Assembly (NCBI GenBank): GCA_003157595.1
Contig: PMKB01000282.1
Span: 1-19,930 of the forward strand
Origin: Solirubrobacterales bacterium
Lineage (GTDB): Bacteria; Actinomycetota; Thermoleophilia; Solirubrobacterales; Solirubrobacteraceae
DNA length: 19,930 nt
Reading direction: 5' to 3'
Of the stretch, positions 1 to 7,726 are shown piece after piece; the first letter of the stretch is position 1; each line of letters begins with the position of its first letter. Below the pieces are notes generated by a model, which saw nothing but the letters and a program-made list of their open reading frames with translations, did no database searches and was not told the DNA's origin. The translations under genes and the position numbers were made by a program.

Positions 1-915
1 TTCATGGAGATGAACACGCGCGTGCAGGTCGAGCACTGCGTGACGGAGATGACGAGCGGCATCGACATCGTCAAGACAGGCATCCGCATCGCCGCCGGCG
101 AGCCACTGCCCTTCACCCAGAAGGAAATCGTGTTGCGGGGGCACGCGATCGAATGCCGCATCAACTCCGAGGACGCGGCCCTGCGCTTCCTCCCCCACCC
201 AGGCCGGATCGCCACCTACCGCGAGCCGTCCGGCCCCGGCGTGCGGGTCGACTCCGGCGTCGCCGCCGGCTCCGAGATCTCTCAGAACTACGACCCGCTG
301 ATCGCCAAGCTGATCGTCTGGGACAGCGATCGCGCCGCAGCGACGCAGCGCATGCTGCGCGCGCTTGGCGAGTTCGAGATCACGGGCCTGAGCACGCTGA
401 TCCCCTTCCACCGTCGGTTGCTGGCGACCGATCAGTGGGCGCGTGGCGAGACCTGCCGCGATCTGCTCGAGGACGATGCGTGGCTGGCGTCGATCGGCAC
501 CGAGCAGACGACCGCCGAGGACCGGGCCGATCACACGGTCACACTCGACTACACCGTCGAGGTCAGCGGTCGCCGCTTCGACGTGCGCGTGAGCGGTTCG
601 CCCAGCGGTCCCGCTGGGACCCGCGGTCCGGCCGGCGCAGCGGCCAGGTCGCGCCGCACGCGCACCCCCCGGGCGAGCAGCGGTGGCGCCGGCGGCGATG
701 ATGTGCTGAGGAGCCCGATGCAGGGCACCGTGCTGAAGATCGCCGTCGAGACCGGGGCGAAGGTCGAGCACGGCGCGCTGATTGCGGTCGTCGAGGCGAT
801 GAAGATGGAGAACGAGATCACCGCGCACAAAGCGGGCACCGTCGCGGCGCTGCCGATCTCGGTTGGCTCCTCGGTGGCCTCCGGGGATGCGCTCGCGGTG
901 ATCGAGTCCGCGTGA
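1..915 (+). CDS. Acyl-CoA (acetyl/propionyl-CoA) carboxylase alpha subunit: biotin carboxylase C-terminal half fused to BCCP, 5'-partial
   Basis: This is the ATP-dependent carboxylation subunit of a biotin-dependent acyl-CoA carboxylase: it carboxylates biotin and carries it to a separate carboxyltransferase beta subunit, which is not in this window. The reading frame is open from base 1, so the N-terminal part of the ATP-grasp domain lies off the left edge. Numbering from the ATG at position 4, the visible protein begins in the biotin carboxylase signature EMNTRVQVEH (residues 2-11), continues with the C-terminal biotin carboxylase domain (HAIECRINSED, about 47-57), has a Gly/Ala/Arg-rich linker (about 195-230), and ends in a biotinyl domain with the motif EAMKMEN. 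Lys267 (codon 802-804) is the expected biotinylation site. The biotin carboxylase-linker-BCCP order is typical of actinobacterial AccA/BccA-type alpha chains. Acetyl- versus propionyl-CoA preference cannot be told, because it resides in the beta subunit. The stop overlaps the next gene's GTG start. Confidence 0.95.
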   Translation, partial: FMEMNTRVQVEHCVTEMTSGIDIVKTGIRIAAGEPLPFTQKEIVLRGHAIECRINSEDAALRFLPHPGRIATYREPSGPGVRVDSGVAAGSEISQNYDPLIAKLIVWDSDRAAATQRMLRALGEFEITGLSTLIPFHRRLLATDQWARGETCRDLLEDDAWLASIGTEQTTAEDRADHTVTLDYTVEVSGRRFDVRVSGSPSGPAGTRGPAGAAARSRRTRTPRASSGGAGGDDVLRSPMQGTVLKIAVETGAKVEHGALIAVVEAMKMENEITAHKAGTVAALPISVGSSVASGDALAVIESA

Positions 916-1391
916 GCGAGGTCTGGCCCGCGAGCGCCGACGAGGCGTCCGACATCACACGGCTGCTGATTGCCTTCCGCAACTGGGTCGGGGTGGATCT
1001 ACCGGACGACGACGCGTTCGCCGCGTCGGTCGCTCGCCTGGCCGCCGAGCCCACCACCGAGTTCCTGCTGGGCCGCGATGAGGCGGGCGCTCCGCCGTGC
1101 GGCGTCTGCCAGCTGCGCTTCCGTCATTCGATCTGGACGGCGGCGCCCGACTGCTGGCTGGAGGATCTCTACGTCGAGGACGCGGCGCGCGGGCGCGGCG
1201 TCGGTCGGGCCCTCGTTGTGCTCGCTTTCGAGCGTGCGACCGTGCGCGGGGCGCGGCGGATCGAGCTCGACACCAACGAGCACAACCACGGCGCGATCGC
1301 GCTGTACGAGGCGCTTGGCTTCTCGACCTCGAGCAAGGCCCACGGCGCGCTGCGCGGGCGCGACGTGTTCATGGGGCGTCGCCTGCCCTGA
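912..1391 (+). CDS. GNAT family N-acetyltransferase
   Basis: This is a 159-residue single-domain GNAT acyltransferase, the usual size for the family. The acetyl-CoA binding motif A is clear: a beta strand with LEDLYVEDAARGRGVGRALV, in which R/QxxGxG appears as RGRGVG. It is followed by motif B (ALYEALGF), the C-terminal signature of small-molecule or protein N-acetyltransferases. The acceptor substrate is unknown. The GTG start at 912 overlaps the stop of the upstream carboxylase gene (GTGA), so translational coupling is likely and no separate Shine-Dalgarno sequence is needed. The 3' end overlaps the 3' end of the convergent MBL hydrolase gene by 23 bp. Confidence 0.88.
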   Translation: MSEVWPASADEASDITRLLIAFRNWVGVDLPDDDAFAASVARLAAEPTTEFLLGRDEAGAPPCGVCQLRFRHSIWTAAPDCWLEDLYVEDAARGRGVGRALVVLAFERATVRGARRIELDTNEHNHGAIALYEALGFSTSSKAHGALRGRDVFMGRRLP

Positions 1392-2157
1392 GCCGCGCCA
1401 GGTTCGCGTCGTGCAGCCGGCGCTGCTCCGCGTCGCGGCGGCCGGGCGGAAGGGCGGAGGCGGAGGCTCGCCGCTCGCGCAAGCGATCGAGGTACTCGCG
1501 GTCCTCCCGCAGCAGCGTCCGGGCCGCGGCTGCGTCAATCGGGCTCCCATGCCCGGGGACGACGTATGCGGCCTGGTTGACGAGCGGCTCGAGGCGCGCA
1601 AGAGTCGCAAGGTAGCCGTCGATCGAAGCCTCCGGCATGGGGATCTCCACCGGCGAAAGGTAGTCCCCACAGACCAGAACCTTTGCCCACGGGATCCAGA
1701 TCGCCATGCCGTCAACCGTGTGTCCGTCGGCCGGATGGAGCTCCAGCTCGTGCTCGCCGAGGCCGCAGTAGCCCGGCACCGGCAGGGCCTCGACGGAGCC
1801 GAGCGTGAGCGGCACGGGACGCTCGAGGTAGTGGCGCTCGTCGAAGTCGCGCAGCGCCCGCTGGGCCGCGCCCGGATGCGCCCGCAGCCGGGCCGCAGTC
1901 GTCTCGGAGACCGCGAGCGCGGCGCCCGGGAACGCCAGGCGACCGAGCAGATGGTCCCAGTCGCCGTGGGTCGCGATCAGCCCGCTGAAGGGAAAGTTCG
2001 CCTGCTCGAGCAGCGCGGGCAGCAGTTCGAGCTCGTCGGGAAAGACCGGCGAATCGACCATGAACGCCTCCGAACCACTTCGCACGACGGTGGCTGTGGT
2101 GCGCCACACGCGGCTCTCGACGACGATCACGTCCTCGTGGACGCCGGTCGCGCGCAC
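1369..2157 (-). CDS. MBL-fold metallo-hydrolase with HGDWDH metal motif
   Basis: This 262-residue metallo-beta-lactamase-fold hydrolase carries the first metal motif as THGDWDH (H64, D66, D68, H69), so the second His of the canonical HxHxDH is Asp. The remaining ligands are in place: GHT (H146), CGDY (D165) and PGHG (H203). The C-terminal 50 residues are Arg/Ala-rich and probably helical. The substrate is unknown; the family includes lactonases, glyoxalase II-like thioesterases and other hydrolases. It lies 18 bp downstream of the HAD hydrolase on the same strand, so the two probably form one transcript. Its 3' end overlaps the convergent GNAT gene by 23 bp. Confidence 0.88.
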   Translation of the reverse strand: MRATGVHEDVIVVESRVWRTTATVVRSGSEAFMVDSPVFPDELELLPALLEQANFPFSGLIATHGDWDHLLGRLAFPGAALAVSETTAARLRAHPGAAQRALRDFDERHYLERPVPLTLGSVEALPVPGYCGLGEHELELHPADGHTVDGMAIWIPWAKVLVCGDYLSPVEIPMPEASIDGYLATLARLEPLVNQAAYVVPGHGSPIDAAAARTLLREDREYLDRLRERRASASALPPGRRDAEQRRLHDANLARLRAGDAP

Positions 2158-2175
2158 GGCTGCCCTCCCGCCTGG

Positions 2176-2856
2176 CTAGACGATGCCGAGGAGCTTGGCC
2201 GCTTCGCGCAGGTTCGCCACCTCGGCGGTCGGCTTGCGCTGACCCGCGTCGAGTGTCTCGCGGTGGCGGTTGACCCAGATCACCGGGATCTTTGCCTTCA
2301 CGCAGGGCTCGACGTCGTGGTAGTAGCTCGACGCCACGTGCACCCAGCCCTTCTTGCCGCCGATGCGACGGGCGCACTCGTTGAAGTGCGCGAGGTCCGG
2401 CTTGTAGGAGCGCACCTGCTGCGCCGTCACGACGAGGTCGAAGTCGATCGGGATGTGCCGACGCGTCTGGCCGAGCAGCTTGTCGTCGATGTTGGAGATC
2501 AGCCCGAGCTTGTACTTCTTCGAGAGCTTCTCGAGCTGCGGGCGAGCCTCCCGAAACAGCATCCACTGCTGCACTGAGTCGGGCAGGAACCCGGACCGCG
2601 ACGGCTCGAGCGGCCAGCCGAGCCGCTTTGAGATCTCGACCGCGGTGCGCCGCAGGACCTCGGCGTAGAGCTCGTAGGATCCGCCCTCGATCTGGCGCGA
2701 GATCTCGTGAAAGAGCGGGATGACCTCTTCGCGCTCGATCGTGAACCCGTCGCGCGCCGCCTCGGCGGCGAAGGCGTCCCAGATGCCGCTCTCCCAGTCG
2801 ATCAGGGTTCCGTACACGTCGAAGGTGACGAACGTCGTCTTCACTGGCAATGGCAT
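2176..2856 (-). CDS. HAD superfamily hydrolase, haloacid dehalogenase type II-like
   Basis: This 226-residue protein has all four HAD motifs. Motif I is TFDVYGTL (nucleophile D13; the position two residues on is Tyr, as in the L-2-haloacid dehalogenase branch rather than typical DxD phosphatases). Motif II is ISN (S121-N122), motif III is YKPD (K152), and motif IV is SYYHD (H180-D181). It could be an L-2-haloacid dehalogenase or a phosphatase of the same clade; sequence alone does not decide. A GAGGAG Shine-Dalgarno-like element lies at 2869-2874, 12 nt upstream of the ATG. It is the first gene of a likely two-gene unit with the MBL hydrolase and is divergent from sucC, with 73 bp between the starts. 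Confidence 0.87.
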   Translation of the reverse strand: MPLPVKTTFVTFDVYGTLIDWESGIWDAFAAEAARDGFTIEREEVIPLFHEISRQIEGGSYELYAEVLRRTAVEISKRLGWPLEPSRSGFLPDSVQQWMLFREARPQLEKLSKKYKLGLISNIDDKLLGQTRRHIPIDFDLVVTAQQVRSYKPDLAHFNECARRIGGKKGWVHVASSYYHDVEPCVKAKIPVIWVNRHRETLDAGQRKPTAEVANLREAAKLLGIV

Positions 2857-2929
2857 CTAGAGCTTGTGCTCCTCGCTGACGATGGGTGGGCCGCCAATTA
2901 TGAACGTCGAATAGAGTCCGTGGCGGCCG
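2857..2929. promoter_or_regulatory. Divergent promoter region between the HAD hydrolase and sucC
   Basis: These 73 bp separate two divergent start codons and must contain or overlap both promoters. The only AT-rich patch is around 2896-2904. On the minus strand it reads CATAAT (2897-2902), a 5/6 match to the -10 consensus for the HAD gene. On the plus strand TATGAA (2899-2904), preceded at 18 bp by CTGACG (2875-2880), is a possible weak promoter for sucCD. The assignment rests on hexamer resemblance only. Confidence 0.35.
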
Positions 2930-4069
2930 ATGGATTTGCTCGAGTATCAGGGGAAGCAGTTGTTCGCCCGCCACGGCATCCCCGTACCCGCCGGAGAGCC
3001 CGCCCGAACCGTCGACGAGGCGATCGCCGCCGCCAACCGAATCGGCTACCCCTGCGCGGTCAAGGCGCAGGTGCAAGTCGGCGGGCGCGGCAAGCTCGGC
3101 GGGATCAAGCTCGCGAGCGACGAGCACCAGGCACGCGAGCATGCCGAGGCGATCCTCGGCATGGACATCAAGGGCCTGACAGTCCGCGAGCTGTGGATCG
3201 AGGGGGCCTCGCAGATCGAGGCCGAGTACTACGCCTCGTTCGTCTTCGACCGCGGCGCGAAGGCGCCACTCGCGATGCTCTCGACGCGCGGCGGCATGGA
3301 CATCGAGGAGGTCTCCACGCAGACGCCGGAGGCGATCGCCTCGCTGCACATCGACCCGCTGCTCGGCTTTCAGCCCTTCCACGGCCGCCGGCTCGCCTTC
3401 GAGGCGGCCGTCGACGCCGACCTCGTGGCTCCCGTCGGCGACTTCCTCGCGCGGCTTTACAGCGCGTTCGTGGGCGAGGAGGCGACGCTCGTGGAGGTCA
3501 ACCCGCTGATCGTCACTCCCGAGCGCACGCTCATCGCCCTCGACGCGAAGGTCACCCTCGACGGAAACTCGCTCTACCGCCATCCTGACAACGCGCAGCT
3601 GCGCGACCTCTCCAGCGAGGACCCGCAGGAGCGGATGGCCAAGGAGCGCGACCTGACCTACGTCAAGCTCGACGGCAACATCGGCATCCTCGGCAACGGC
3701 GCCGGCCTGGTGATGTCGACGCTCGACGTCGTCGCCCAGCACGGCGGCGCCCCCGCAAACTTCCTCGACGCCGGCGGCGGCTCCAAGGCCGAGGCGATCA
3801 CCGCCGCGGTCGAGGTGATCACCTGGGACCCAGGCGTGAAGGCGGTGCTGTTCAACATCTTCGGTGGCATCACGCGCTGCGACGAGGTCGCGCGCGGGCT
3901 GATCGCGGCGTTCGAGCAGATCAAGCCGACGATCCCGTTCGTCGTGCGGCTCGACGGCACCAACGGCGAGGAGGGCCGGGCGCTGCTGGCAGCCGCCGCG
4001 CTGCCGAACGTGCACGCGGCGAGCACGATGGACGAAGCCGCCGCGCTCGTCGTGGAGCTCGCGAAATGA
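2930..4069 (+). CDS. sucC: Succinate-CoA ligase (ADP-forming) subunit beta
   Basis: This is the beta subunit of succinyl-CoA synthetase, which interconverts succinyl-CoA plus ADP/GDP plus phosphate with succinate plus CoA plus ATP/GTP in the TCA cycle. It acts in the cytosol as a heteromer with SucD. The 379 residues match the usual length. The N-terminus MDLLEYQGKQLFARHGIPVP is the family signature. An ATP-grasp domain follows, with VKAQVQVGGRGK (about 44-55) and VEVNPL (about 190), then the C-terminal CoA-ligase domain with the glycine-rich GNGAGLVMSTLD (about 252-263) and NIFGGITRCDEVA. The ATG at 2930 is fixed by the conserved MDL(L/Y)EYQ start; there is no strong Shine-Dalgarno sequence. 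Its stop overlaps sucD by ATGA. Confidence 0.97.
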   Translation: MDLLEYQGKQLFARHGIPVPAGEPARTVDEAIAAANRIGYPCAVKAQVQVGGRGKLGGIKLASDEHQAREHAEAILGMDIKGLTVRELWIEGASQIEAEYYASFVFDRGAKAPLAMLSTRGGMDIEEVSTQTPEAIASLHIDPLLGFQPFHGRRLAFEAAVDADLVAPVGDFLARLYSAFVGEEATLVEVNPLIVTPERTLIALDAKVTLDGNSLYRHPDNAQLRDLSSEDPQERMAKERDLTYVKLDGNIGILGNGAGLVMSTLDVVAQHGGAPANFLDAGGGSKAEAITAAVEVITWDPGVKAVLFNIFGGITRCDEVARGLIAAFEQIKPTIPFVVRLDGTNGEEGRALLAAAALPNVHAASTMDEAAALVVELAK

Positions 4070-4941
4070 GCGTCATCGTCGACCGCGAGACGCGGCTGTG
4101 CGTGTCGGGCATCACCGGCCGCGAGGGCCGCTTCCACACGCTCAACAACCGCGCCTACGGCACCAACGTCGTCTCCGGCGTCACCCCCGGCAAGGGCGGC
4201 CAGGACGTCGAGGGCATCCCGGTCTTCAACACCTTCCGCGCAGCGCGCGAGCAGACGCAGGCCAACACGGCGATGATCTTCGTGCCGCCCCCGTTTGCCG
4301 CCGACTCGATCCTCGAAGCAGCCGATGCCGGGATCGCGACGATCATCGCGATCACCGAGGGGATCCCGGCGCATGACGAGCTGCGCGTCTACACGCACCT
4401 GCGGCGCGCGCCTGCGGTCCGGCTGATCGGACCCAACTGCCCGGGCGTGCTCTCGCCCGGCAAGGTGAACGTCGGCATCATTCCCGCCGCGTTCTTCCGC
4501 GAGGGCAACGTTGGGGTCGTGTCGCGCTCCGGCACGCTCACCTACCAGGTCGGCCACGAGCTGGCGCAGCGCGGCTTCGGCAACTCCTCGATCGTCGGCA
4601 TCGGCGGCGACCCCGTCCCCGGATCGAGCTTCGTCGACATCATCGACCTGTTCGAGGCCGACCCCGAGACCGAGCTGATCGTGATGAGCGGCGAGATCGG
4701 CGGCGACGCCGAGGAAGTGGCCGCAGTCCACATCGCGGCCCACATCTCCAAGCCGGTCGTCGCCTACATCGCCGGCTTCACAGCACCACCCGGCAAGACG
4801 ATGGGCCACGCCGGCGCGATCGTCTCCGGCTCCAAGGGCACCGCGGCGGCGAAGGCGGAGGCGCTCGAGGCGGCGGGTGTACGGGTTGCCAAGACCCCTA
4901 CCCAGGTCGCCGAGATCGCCGTCGAACTGCTAGGAGGATGA
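4066..4941 (+). CDS. sucD: Succinate-CoA ligase (ADP-forming) subunit alpha
   Basis: This is the alpha subunit of succinyl-CoA synthetase, which binds CoA and carries the phosphohistidine intermediate. Its 291 residues are the expected size. The N-terminal CoA-binding Rossmann domain contains [10 protein letters not shown] and GVTPGKGGQ. The ligase domain contains IGPNCPGV (about 121-128), SRSGTLTYQ (about 153-161) and the active-site segment [14 protein letters not shown] with the phosphorylated His248. The ATG at 4066 overlaps the sucC stop (ATGA), the common arrangement for sucCD. An AGGAGG inside its last codons serves the next gene, so sucC-sucD-aminotransferase probably form one transcript. 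Confidence 0.97.
   Translation: MSVIVDRETRLCVSGITGREGRFHTLNNRAYGTNVVSGVTPGKGGQDVEGIPVFNTFRAAREQTQANTAMIFVPPPFAADSILEAADAGIATIIAITEGIPAHDELRVYTHLRRAPAVRLIGPNCPGVLSPGKVNVGIIPAAFFREGNVGVVSRSGTLTYQVGHELAQRGFGNSSIVGIGGDPVPGSSFVDIIDLFEADPETELIVMSGEIGGDAEEVAAVHIAAHISKPVVAYIAGFTAPPGKTMGHAGAIVSGSKGTAAAKAEALEAAGVRVAKTPTQVAEIAVELLGG
4932..4937 (+). promoter_or_regulatory. Shine-Dalgarno AGGAGG for the PLP aminotransferase
   Basis: A perfect AGGAGG lies within the 3' end of sucD. It is 5 nt from the GTG at 4943 and 8 nt from the ATG at 4946, which favours the ATG as start codon. Confidence 0.75.
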
Positions 4942-4945
4942 CGTG

Positions 4946-6034
4946 ATGGAAGTGACAGGACTCTCATTCGCGCGCGGCGCGCCGTCGCTGGACATAATCG
5001 ATGTCGACGGCCTGCGCGAAGCGGCGCAGCGAGCCTTCGCCAACGACCCCGGCGGAATGACGGCCTACGGCACCGCGGTCGGCTACGTGCCGTTGCGCCG
5101 CTGGATCGCCGAGCGCCACGGCGTCGAGGAGGCCAACGTGCTCGTCACGAACGGCTCGATGCAGGCTGACGCGTTCCTGTTCGACGACCTGGTCGGGGCC
5201 GGGGACGAGGTGGTCGTCGAGCGGCCGAGCTACGACCGCACCCTGCTCTCGCTGCGCCAGCACGGCGCGGCGCTGCGCGCGATCGGACTCGAGCCCGACG
5301 GGATCGACACGGACGCCCTGAGCGCGGCACTCGAAGGCGGCGCGCGGCCGAAGCTCGCCCACATCATCCCCAACTTCCACAACCCAGCCGGCTACACACT
5401 CTCGGGCCCCAAGCGCGAGCGGATGCTGGAGTTGGCGCGCGAGCACGAGTTCACGATCTTCGAGGACGACCCCTACATCGCGCTGCGCTTCCGCGGCGAG
5501 ACGCTGCCCACGATGCTCTCGCTCGACGCCGGCGAGGGCAGCGTCGTGTACGCGTCGTCGTTTTCCAAGACCGTGTGCCCAGGCATTCGCGTCGGCTTCC
5601 TGATCGGCCCGCGCGAGTTGATCGCGCGGATCGTCGTGCGAGCGACCAACACCTACATCTCACCGAGCATGGTCGACGCGGCGATCGTCTATGAGTTCTG
5701 TGCCTCCGGCTCGATCGACCGCTCGATCGAGCGCGTGCGGGCCGCGCTCGAGCAGCGTGTCGATGCGCTCGCGCAGGCGCTGCACGAGCAGATCCCGAGC
5801 GTGTCGTTCGTCGTACCCGACGGCGGCTACTTCCTCTGGGTGAAGCTGCCCGAGGGGGTCGAGCCCGCGGCGGTCCTCAAGGCCGCCGCGGAGCGCAAGC
5901 TGGCGCTCGTCAGCGGCGATGACTTCGTGTTGGACGGCGGCTCCGGGGCGGTTCGCCTGGCGTTCGCCGGCGTCACTCCGGAGGAGATCCGCGAGGGCGT
6001 GACACGGCTCGCGGCGGCGCTCGAAGCCGCTTAG
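4946..6034 (+). CDS. PLP-dependent aminotransferase, class I/II (2-aminoadipate/MocR-like type)
   Basis: This is a fold-type I PLP aminotransferase of about 362 residues. Numbering from the GTG at 4943, visible landmarks are TNGSMQA (about 69-75, phosphate cup), FHNPAGYTLS (about 145-154, with the PLP-contacting Asn), FEDDPYIALRF (about 173-183, Asp for the pyridine nitrogen), SSFSKTVCPGIRVGF with Schiff-base Lys209, and an Arg motif near the C-terminus (GAVRLAFA) for the substrate carboxylate. The EDDPY and SFSKT..PG.R.G signatures place it with 2-aminoadipate, LysN and branched-chain aminotransferase-like enzymes related to the MocR catalytic domain, here without a DNA-binding domain. The amino donor and acceptor are unknown. 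The start is chosen as ATG 4946, 8 nt after AGGAGG; GTG 4943 would add one residue. It lies 4 bp from sucD and is probably co-transcribed. Only 21 bp separate its stop from the convergent DtxR-family gene. Confidence 0.92.
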   Translation: MEVTGLSFARGAPSLDIIDVDGLREAAQRAFANDPGGMTAYGTAVGYVPLRRWIAERHGVEEANVLVTNGSMQADAFLFDDLVGAGDEVVVERPSYDRTLLSLRQHGAALRAIGLEPDGIDTDALSAALEGGARPKLAHIIPNFHNPAGYTLSGPKRERMLELAREHEFTIFEDDPYIALRFRGETLPTMLSLDAGEGSVVYASSFSKTVCPGIRVGFLIGPRELIARIVVRATNTYISPSMVDAAIVYEFCASGSIDRSIERVRAALEQRVDALAQALHEQIPSVSFVVPDGGYFLWVKLPEGVEPAAVLKAAAERKLALVSGDDFVLDGGSGAVRLAFAGVTPEEIREGVTRLAAALEAA

Positions 6035-6055
6035 CGGACCGCGCTGGCTGCCGAC

Positions 6056-6769
6056 TCAGCGCCCGTAGCGCTGCAGGCCGAGCACGAGATGCTCGGGCAG
6101 CGCAACCCGAGGGGGGGGCGAAGGATCGGCGGTGACCGATACCGTTTCGGCGACGCTGCGTGTGATCGTGGCGCGCAGGTCGCCGGCCTCGACCACGATC
6201 TCCTCGGCGCCTGACTGCGCCACGGTTCCCTCGAGCCCCGGTTCGAGCCCGATCTGGCGCAGGTAATGCAGCAGGTCCTCGGCCTCGTTCTCGAATCGCA
6301 GCACACGGATGCTCGCGCCCTGCGCCACGTCGGCGAGCGGAACCCCGGGGATGCGCGTGCCGACCCGGATCGGATGCCCGTGCGGACAGGTGGTGGCGTC
6401 GCCGATCGCAGCGAGCATGCGCTCCTCGAGCACCGGCGACATGGCGTGCTCGAGACGCTCGGCCTCCTCGTGCACCTCATCCCATGCGATGCCGAGCACG
6501 TCGGTCAGGAAACGCTCGATCAGGCGGTGGCGGCCGACGATCTCGCCGGCCTGGCGCTCGCCCGCCGCCGTGAAGCTGATGACCTTGTCGGAACCGCGGG
6601 TGATGAAGTCGTCGCGCTCGAGCCGACCGATCATCTCGTGCACGGCCGGGGCCGACAGCTGCAATGCGCGCGCGACATTGGCGGCGGTCATCGGCAGCTC
6701 CGCTTCGTGCAGCCAGTACAGCGTCTCAAGGTACCCGCGCTCCGCGTCGGTGAGCTCACCCGTCGTCAC
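6056..6769 (-). CDS. DtxR/MntR-family metal-dependent transcriptional regulator (three-domain)
   Basis: This 237-residue metalloregulator represses metal-uptake or metal-responsive genes when loaded with Fe2+ or Mn2+. An N-terminal winged helix-turn-helix (about 7-72; LSAPAVHEMIGRLERDDFI is the recognition region) is followed by the dimerisation and metal-binding domain (about 73-140, including CPHGHPI) and a C-terminal SH3/FeoA-like domain (about 145-212). Aligned by eye to DtxR, the primary ligands H81, E85 and H100 are kept, as are E107 and H108. The DtxR Cys102 position is Glu104, as in MntR, and the DtxR Met10/MntR Asp8 position is Gly12. Metal specificity is therefore uncertain, with some lean towards Mn. 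The GTG start lies 8 nt downstream of a TACAGT hexamer, suggesting a leaderless mRNA. It is divergent from the DNA ligase. Confidence 0.92.
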   Translation of the reverse strand: MTTGELTDAERGYLETLYWLHEAELPMTAANVARALQLSAPAVHEMIGRLERDDFITRGSDKVISFTAAGERQAGEIVGRHRLIERFLTDVLGIAWDEVHEEAERLEHAMSPVLEERMLAAIGDATTCPHGHPIRVGTRIPGVPLADVAQGASIRVLRFENEAEDLLHYLRQIGLEPGLEGTVAQSGAEEIVVEAGDLRATITRSVAETVSVTADPSPPPRVALPEHLVLGLQRYGR

Positions 6770-6791
6770 AACAGCGGACTGTAGCTACGCT
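6763..6791. promoter_or_regulatory. Back-to-back divergent -10 elements for the DtxR-type regulator and the DNA ligase
   Basis: Only 30 bp lie between the GTG of the regulator (6769, minus) and the ATG of the ligase (6800, plus). On the minus strand TACAGT (6778-6783) ends exactly 8 nt before the GTG. On the plus strand TACGCT (6786-6791) ends exactly 8 nt before the ATG, with TCGTCA (6763-6768) 17 bp upstream as a weak -35. Both fit TANNNT, and the 8-nt distance predicts transcription starting at or next to the start codon. The two -10 elements are 2 bp apart, so a protein bound here, possibly the DtxR-type regulator itself, could affect both genes; that last point is inference. Confidence 0.5.
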
Positions 6792-6799
6792 GGCCTTCG

Positions 6800-7723
6800 A
6801 TGCGTTTCGGAATCGAGCCCCAGCTCGCGCGCGCCGCGGCCGCGTTGCCGGTCGGGCCGCAGTGGTGCTACGAGCAGAAATACGATGGCTTTCGGGCGAT
6901 CGCGTTCGTCGAGGGCGAGCAGCTGAGGCTGCAGTCACGTGGCTCGAAGGACCTCACGCGCTACTTCCCGGAGCTCACCCTGCCGTCTGGCCGCTACGTG
7001 CTCGACGGCGAGATCGTGATCGATGGCGACGGCCCCGGCCAAGCCTTCGGCGCGCTGCAGCAGCGTATCCACCCCGCCGCCTCGCGCATCGAGCGCCTCG
7101 CGCGGGAGTGGCCGGCGGCCTACGTCGCGTTCGACCTGCTGGAGCTTGACGGCGAGGAGTGGCTGGCGGCGCCGTTTGAGCGCCGTCGCGCTGCGCTCGA
7201 GCAGCTCGAGGGCGTGCGCCGCTCCGAGCTCGTGCGCGATCCGGCTGCCGCCGAGCACTGGCTCGAGCAGACCGAGGGCGTCATGGCCAAGCGCCTCGAC
7301 GCCGCCTACGCGCCCGGCAAGCGCACGGCAATGGTCAAGGTCAAGCGTCTGCGCACGATCGACTGCGTCGTGCTCGGCTACCGCCCCGGGGTGGAGCCCG
7401 AGAGCGTTGGCTCCCTGATCCTCGGGCTCTACGAGGCCGACGGCCGGCTGCGGCCGGTCGGCCACAGCTCGGCGTTCACGGCCGCCCGCAAACGCGAGCT
7501 GCGAGCGCAGCTGGCAGCCTATGAGACCGGGGCACGCGGCAGCGGCGAGCCGAGTCGCTGGAGCTCCGAGCGCGAACTCGAGTGGGTGGAGCTGCGGCCG
7601 GAACTGGTCGTCGAGGTCAGCTACGACCACACCAGCGACGGACGGATCCGCCACGGCACCAAGATCGTCCGCTGGCGCGAGGACAAGCAGCCGCGCGAGT
7701 GCACGATCGACCAGCTGCGCTGA
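6800..7723 (+). CDS. ATP-dependent DNA ligase (LigD ligase-domain/LigC type)
   Basis: This is a small (307 residues) ATP-dependent DNA ligase that seals nicks through an enzyme-AMP intermediate. Motif I is EQKYDGFR with the adenylated Lys27. Motif III is VLDGEIVID (about 73-81), motif IV is EGVMAKR, and motif V is MVKVKR, all in the nucleotidyltransferase domain. The C-terminal third is an OB-fold ending in the typical VEVSYDHTSDGRIRHGTK...W..DK segment of LigD/LigC-type ligases. In many actinobacteria such ligases act in non-homologous end joining or short-patch repair with LigD-type polymerases and Ku. Here the polymerase gene is convergent, 3 bp away, but no Ku gene is seen. The start is ATG 6800, fixed by the N-terminal homology and by a TACGCT element 8 nt upstream. 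Confidence 0.92.
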   Translation: MRFGIEPQLARAAAALPVGPQWCYEQKYDGFRAIAFVEGEQLRLQSRGSKDLTRYFPELTLPSGRYVLDGEIVIDGDGPGQAFGALQQRIHPAASRIERLAREWPAAYVAFDLLELDGEEWLAAPFERRRAALEQLEGVRRSELVRDPAAAEHWLEQTEGVMAKRLDAAYAPGKRTAMVKVKRLRTIDCVVLGYRPGVEPESVGSLILGLYEADGRLRPVGHSSAFTAARKRELRAQLAAYETGARGSGEPSRWSSERELEWVELRPELVVEVSYDHTSDGRIRHGTKIVRWREDKQPRECTIDQLR

Positions 7724-7726
7724 GGC

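Noticed and set aside
970..2577. 535-codon open frame on the plus strand
   Set aside because: It overlaps the GNAT, MBL and HAD genes in other frames. Its translation is Arg/His/Pro-rich with no domain: a shadow frame of high-GC DNA.
1712..4015. 767-codon open frame on the minus strand
   Set aside because: It runs opposite sucC and across the HAD and MBL genes. The residues mirror those genes in a different frame and no domain is recognisable.
3658..4809. 383-codon minus-strand frame opposite sucC/sucD
   Set aside because: Composition (Asp/Ala/Val repeats) is typical of an antisense shadow of conserved GC-rich genes. The sense frames are unambiguous sucC and sucD.
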